NCBI GenBank assembly: GCA_900553025.1
Contig: USBT01000026.1
Span: 1 to 17,183 of the forward strand
From: an uncultured Eubacteriales bacterium
GTDB lineage: Bacteria > Bacillota > Clostridia > Peptostreptococcales > Anaerovoracaceae
Direction: 5' to 3'
DNA: 17,183 bases
Each line of letters starts with the position of its first letter. Positions within the stretch are counted from its first letter, which is position 1. This document shows, in pieces, positions 16,035 to 17,183 of this stretch. The notes under the pieces were generated by a model, which did not search any database, had not been told where the DNA came from, and saw nothing but the letters and a program-made list of their open reading frames with translations. The position numbers and the translations under genes were made by a program.

Positions 16035-17183
16035 CTATTTCTTTTCTTTAGTTTTTTTGTGTTTAGTCACATATGTAGATTTATCTTCATTCTTTGCAAA
16101 TTCATACAAAAGAGGACTGCATAGGAAGATTGATGAATATGTACCTACAATTACACCTATCATAAGTGGAAGTACAAACTCTCTAATTGATGCTGAAACC
16201 ATGATGAACAAAGGAATCATACAAACAATTGTAGTAAGCGATGTTACAATAGACCTATCTAGAGTCTGTGCAACACTGAAATTCAGAACGTCAATCAAAG
16301 GCTTCTTCCTGTAGAAATGCCTATTTTCTCTTATCCTGTCAAATATTACTATGGTATCATTTATGGAATATCCGACAACTGTCAAAATACCAGCAATGAA
16401 TGGATTGTTTATAGTAACTCCGAATATAGCATAGAATGCTAGCATAACCAAAACGTCATGCAATACACCAACTATCGATGAGACTCCATACTTCCAGGAT
16501 TTAAACCTGAATATTATATAAATTAACATTCCAACAGCTGCGAATGCAATTGACTTAACCGCATTTGTCTTAAGTTCTTTACCTATGGTAGGTCCGAACT
16601 GTTCAGAAGCTAATACCGATTCATCTTTGAGGTTGAACTCCTCCTTCATAGTATTAACAATTTTGCTTCTTTCCTTATTTTCAAGTGCTTTAATGGTTTT
16701 AATTACAACCCTGTCACCCTTCTCGCCAGAAAATACAATCTGCGGGTCAAGGTCATATTTATCCAATGCTTTTTCAATTTCTTGTGAACTTGTCTTTTTA
16801 CCCATATCAAATTCAAGCATTGTGCCGCCAGTGAAGTCAATTCCATAATTATATCCACGAACTATTCCGAATACTAAACCTATTATGATTACAGAAGCGC
16901 TTATTACGTAAAATATTTTTCTCTTTTCAAGTAGTTTAAGCTTAACATCTGCAAAGGTTTTTGATTCTCTATCTTTTGGAATACCAAGAATAGCATTAAG
17001 GCTGAGTTTCTTGCTATTGGCAAGCAATCCCACAAATATTTGAGTAATTATAACAGCGGTAAAAATGCTTATTACAATACCTATCATCAATGTGAGTGCA
17101 AATCCTTTTACCACAGTCGAACCTATTTCGTAAAGAACAACTGTCGCTATTAAGGTAGTTATCTGTGCATCAAGTACTGTCGT
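16035..17183 (-). CDS. secDF: Protein translocase SecDF fusion, C-terminal part (5' end outside window)
   Basis: SecD and SecF are membrane proteins that use the proton gradient to aid export through SecYEG. The reading frame is open to the right edge (382 residues visible). The first visible residues, LDAQITTLIATVVL and GSTVVKGFALTLMIGIVIS, are the last transmembrane segments of SecD. After a short linker (KDRESKTFADVK) the SecF half follows without a stop: its first helix, the periplasmic domain opening with YNYGIDFTGGTMLEF, FGPTIGKEL, and the TM4 motif VVGYSINDTIVIFDRIREN with the conserved Asp. A GTG at 17114 could be mistaken for a start, but it lies inside a SecD helix, so this is a fused SecDF as in B. 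subtilis and not a separate SecF. Six transmembrane helices belong to the SecF half. The stop is 3 bases before rel. Confidence 0.95.
   Translation of the reverse strand, partial: TTVLDAQITTLIATVVLYEIGSTVVKGFALTLMIGIVISIFTAVIITQIFVGLLANSKKLSLNAILGIPKDRESKTFADVKLKLLEKRKIFYVISASVIIIGLVFGIVRGYNYGIDFTGGTMLEFDMGKKTSSQEIEKALDKYDLDPQIVFSGEKGDRVVIKTIKALENKERSKIVNTMKEEFNLKDESVLASEQFGPTIGKELKTNAVKSIAFAAVGMLIYIIFRFKSWKYGVSSIVGVLHDVLVMLAFYAIFGVTINNPFIAGILTVVGYSINDTIVIFDRIRENRHFYRKKPLIDVLNFSVAQTLDRSIVTSLTTIVCMIPLFIMVSASIREFVLPLMIGVIVGTYSSIFLCSPLLYEFAKNEDKSTYVTKHKKTKEKK

Noticed and set aside
16585..16848. Plus-strand open frames across the window (for example 1439-1924, 9383-9694, 13912-14388, 16585-16848)
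   Set aside because: All lie opposite well-supported minus-strand genes, show no recognisable domains, and are the expected shadows of AT-rich coding sequence.
16035..17114. A stand-alone SecF starting at GTG 17114
   Set aside because: The GTG lies inside the SecD sequence GSTVVKGFALTL and the same frame continues upstream with SecD helices to the window edge, so it is not a start.
1..17183. Mobile element, prophage, CRISPR array, toxin-antitoxin or defence system
   Set aside because: No transposase, integrase, regular repeats or unknown accessory genes were found. Every gap is under 100 bases and every gene belongs to a recognised conserved family.

Overview
The window is a dense, AT-rich block of housekeeping genes, all read from the minus strand, so transcription runs from high to low coordinates. 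Gene content and order point to a low-GC Gram-positive anaerobe of the Clostridia (Bacillota). The clues are a HemZ-type radical-SAM protein, RNase J, a YlbF/YheA-family protein, a bifunctional Rel, an MltG / O-methyltransferase / U32-peptidase run like yrrL-yrrM-yrrN/O of Bacillus subtilis, and AGGAGG-like ribosome binding sites. I cannot name the genus. Fourteen complete genes and two genes cut by the window edges fill almost all of the sequence. The longest gap is about 96 bases, and no gap could hold a tRNA cluster, a T-box or a CRISPR array.

In transcription order: (1) 17183-13218 holds the 3' part of a fused secDF (protein export), a bifunctional (p)ppGpp synthetase/hydrolase and a small metallo-beta-lactamase-fold hydrolase. 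(2) 13231-8785 holds hemZ, hisS and aspS, the first two joined by a short overlap. (3) 8778-4701 holds nadD, yqeK and rsfS, which overlap one another, then leuS. (4) 4640-2511 holds rnjA (RNase J) and a small YheA/YlbF-family helical protein. (5) 2500-1821 is a self-contained efp unit with a strong extended -10 promoter, a stem-loop at the predicted 5' end of the mRNA and an intrinsic terminator. (6) 1764-1 holds mltG, a trmR-like tRNA methyltransferase and the first 20 codons of a U32 peptidase.

Most of the genes serve translation and its control: three aminoacyl-tRNA synthetases, EF-P, the ribosomal silencing factor RsfS, Rel, RNase J, and a probable tRNA wobble-uridine modification pair (TrmR plus a TrhP-like U32 protein). 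YqeK degrades Ap4A, a by-product of aminoacyl-tRNA synthetases, and NadD makes NAD.

I looked for an undescribed system on both strands and did not find one. The points worth a second look are modest: the SecD-SecF fusion, the isolated efp unit with its 5' hairpin, the cysteine-rich HisRS insertion, the overlapping trmR/U32 pair, and start-codon choices that need correcting (mltG, hisS, hemZ, possibly rnjA).
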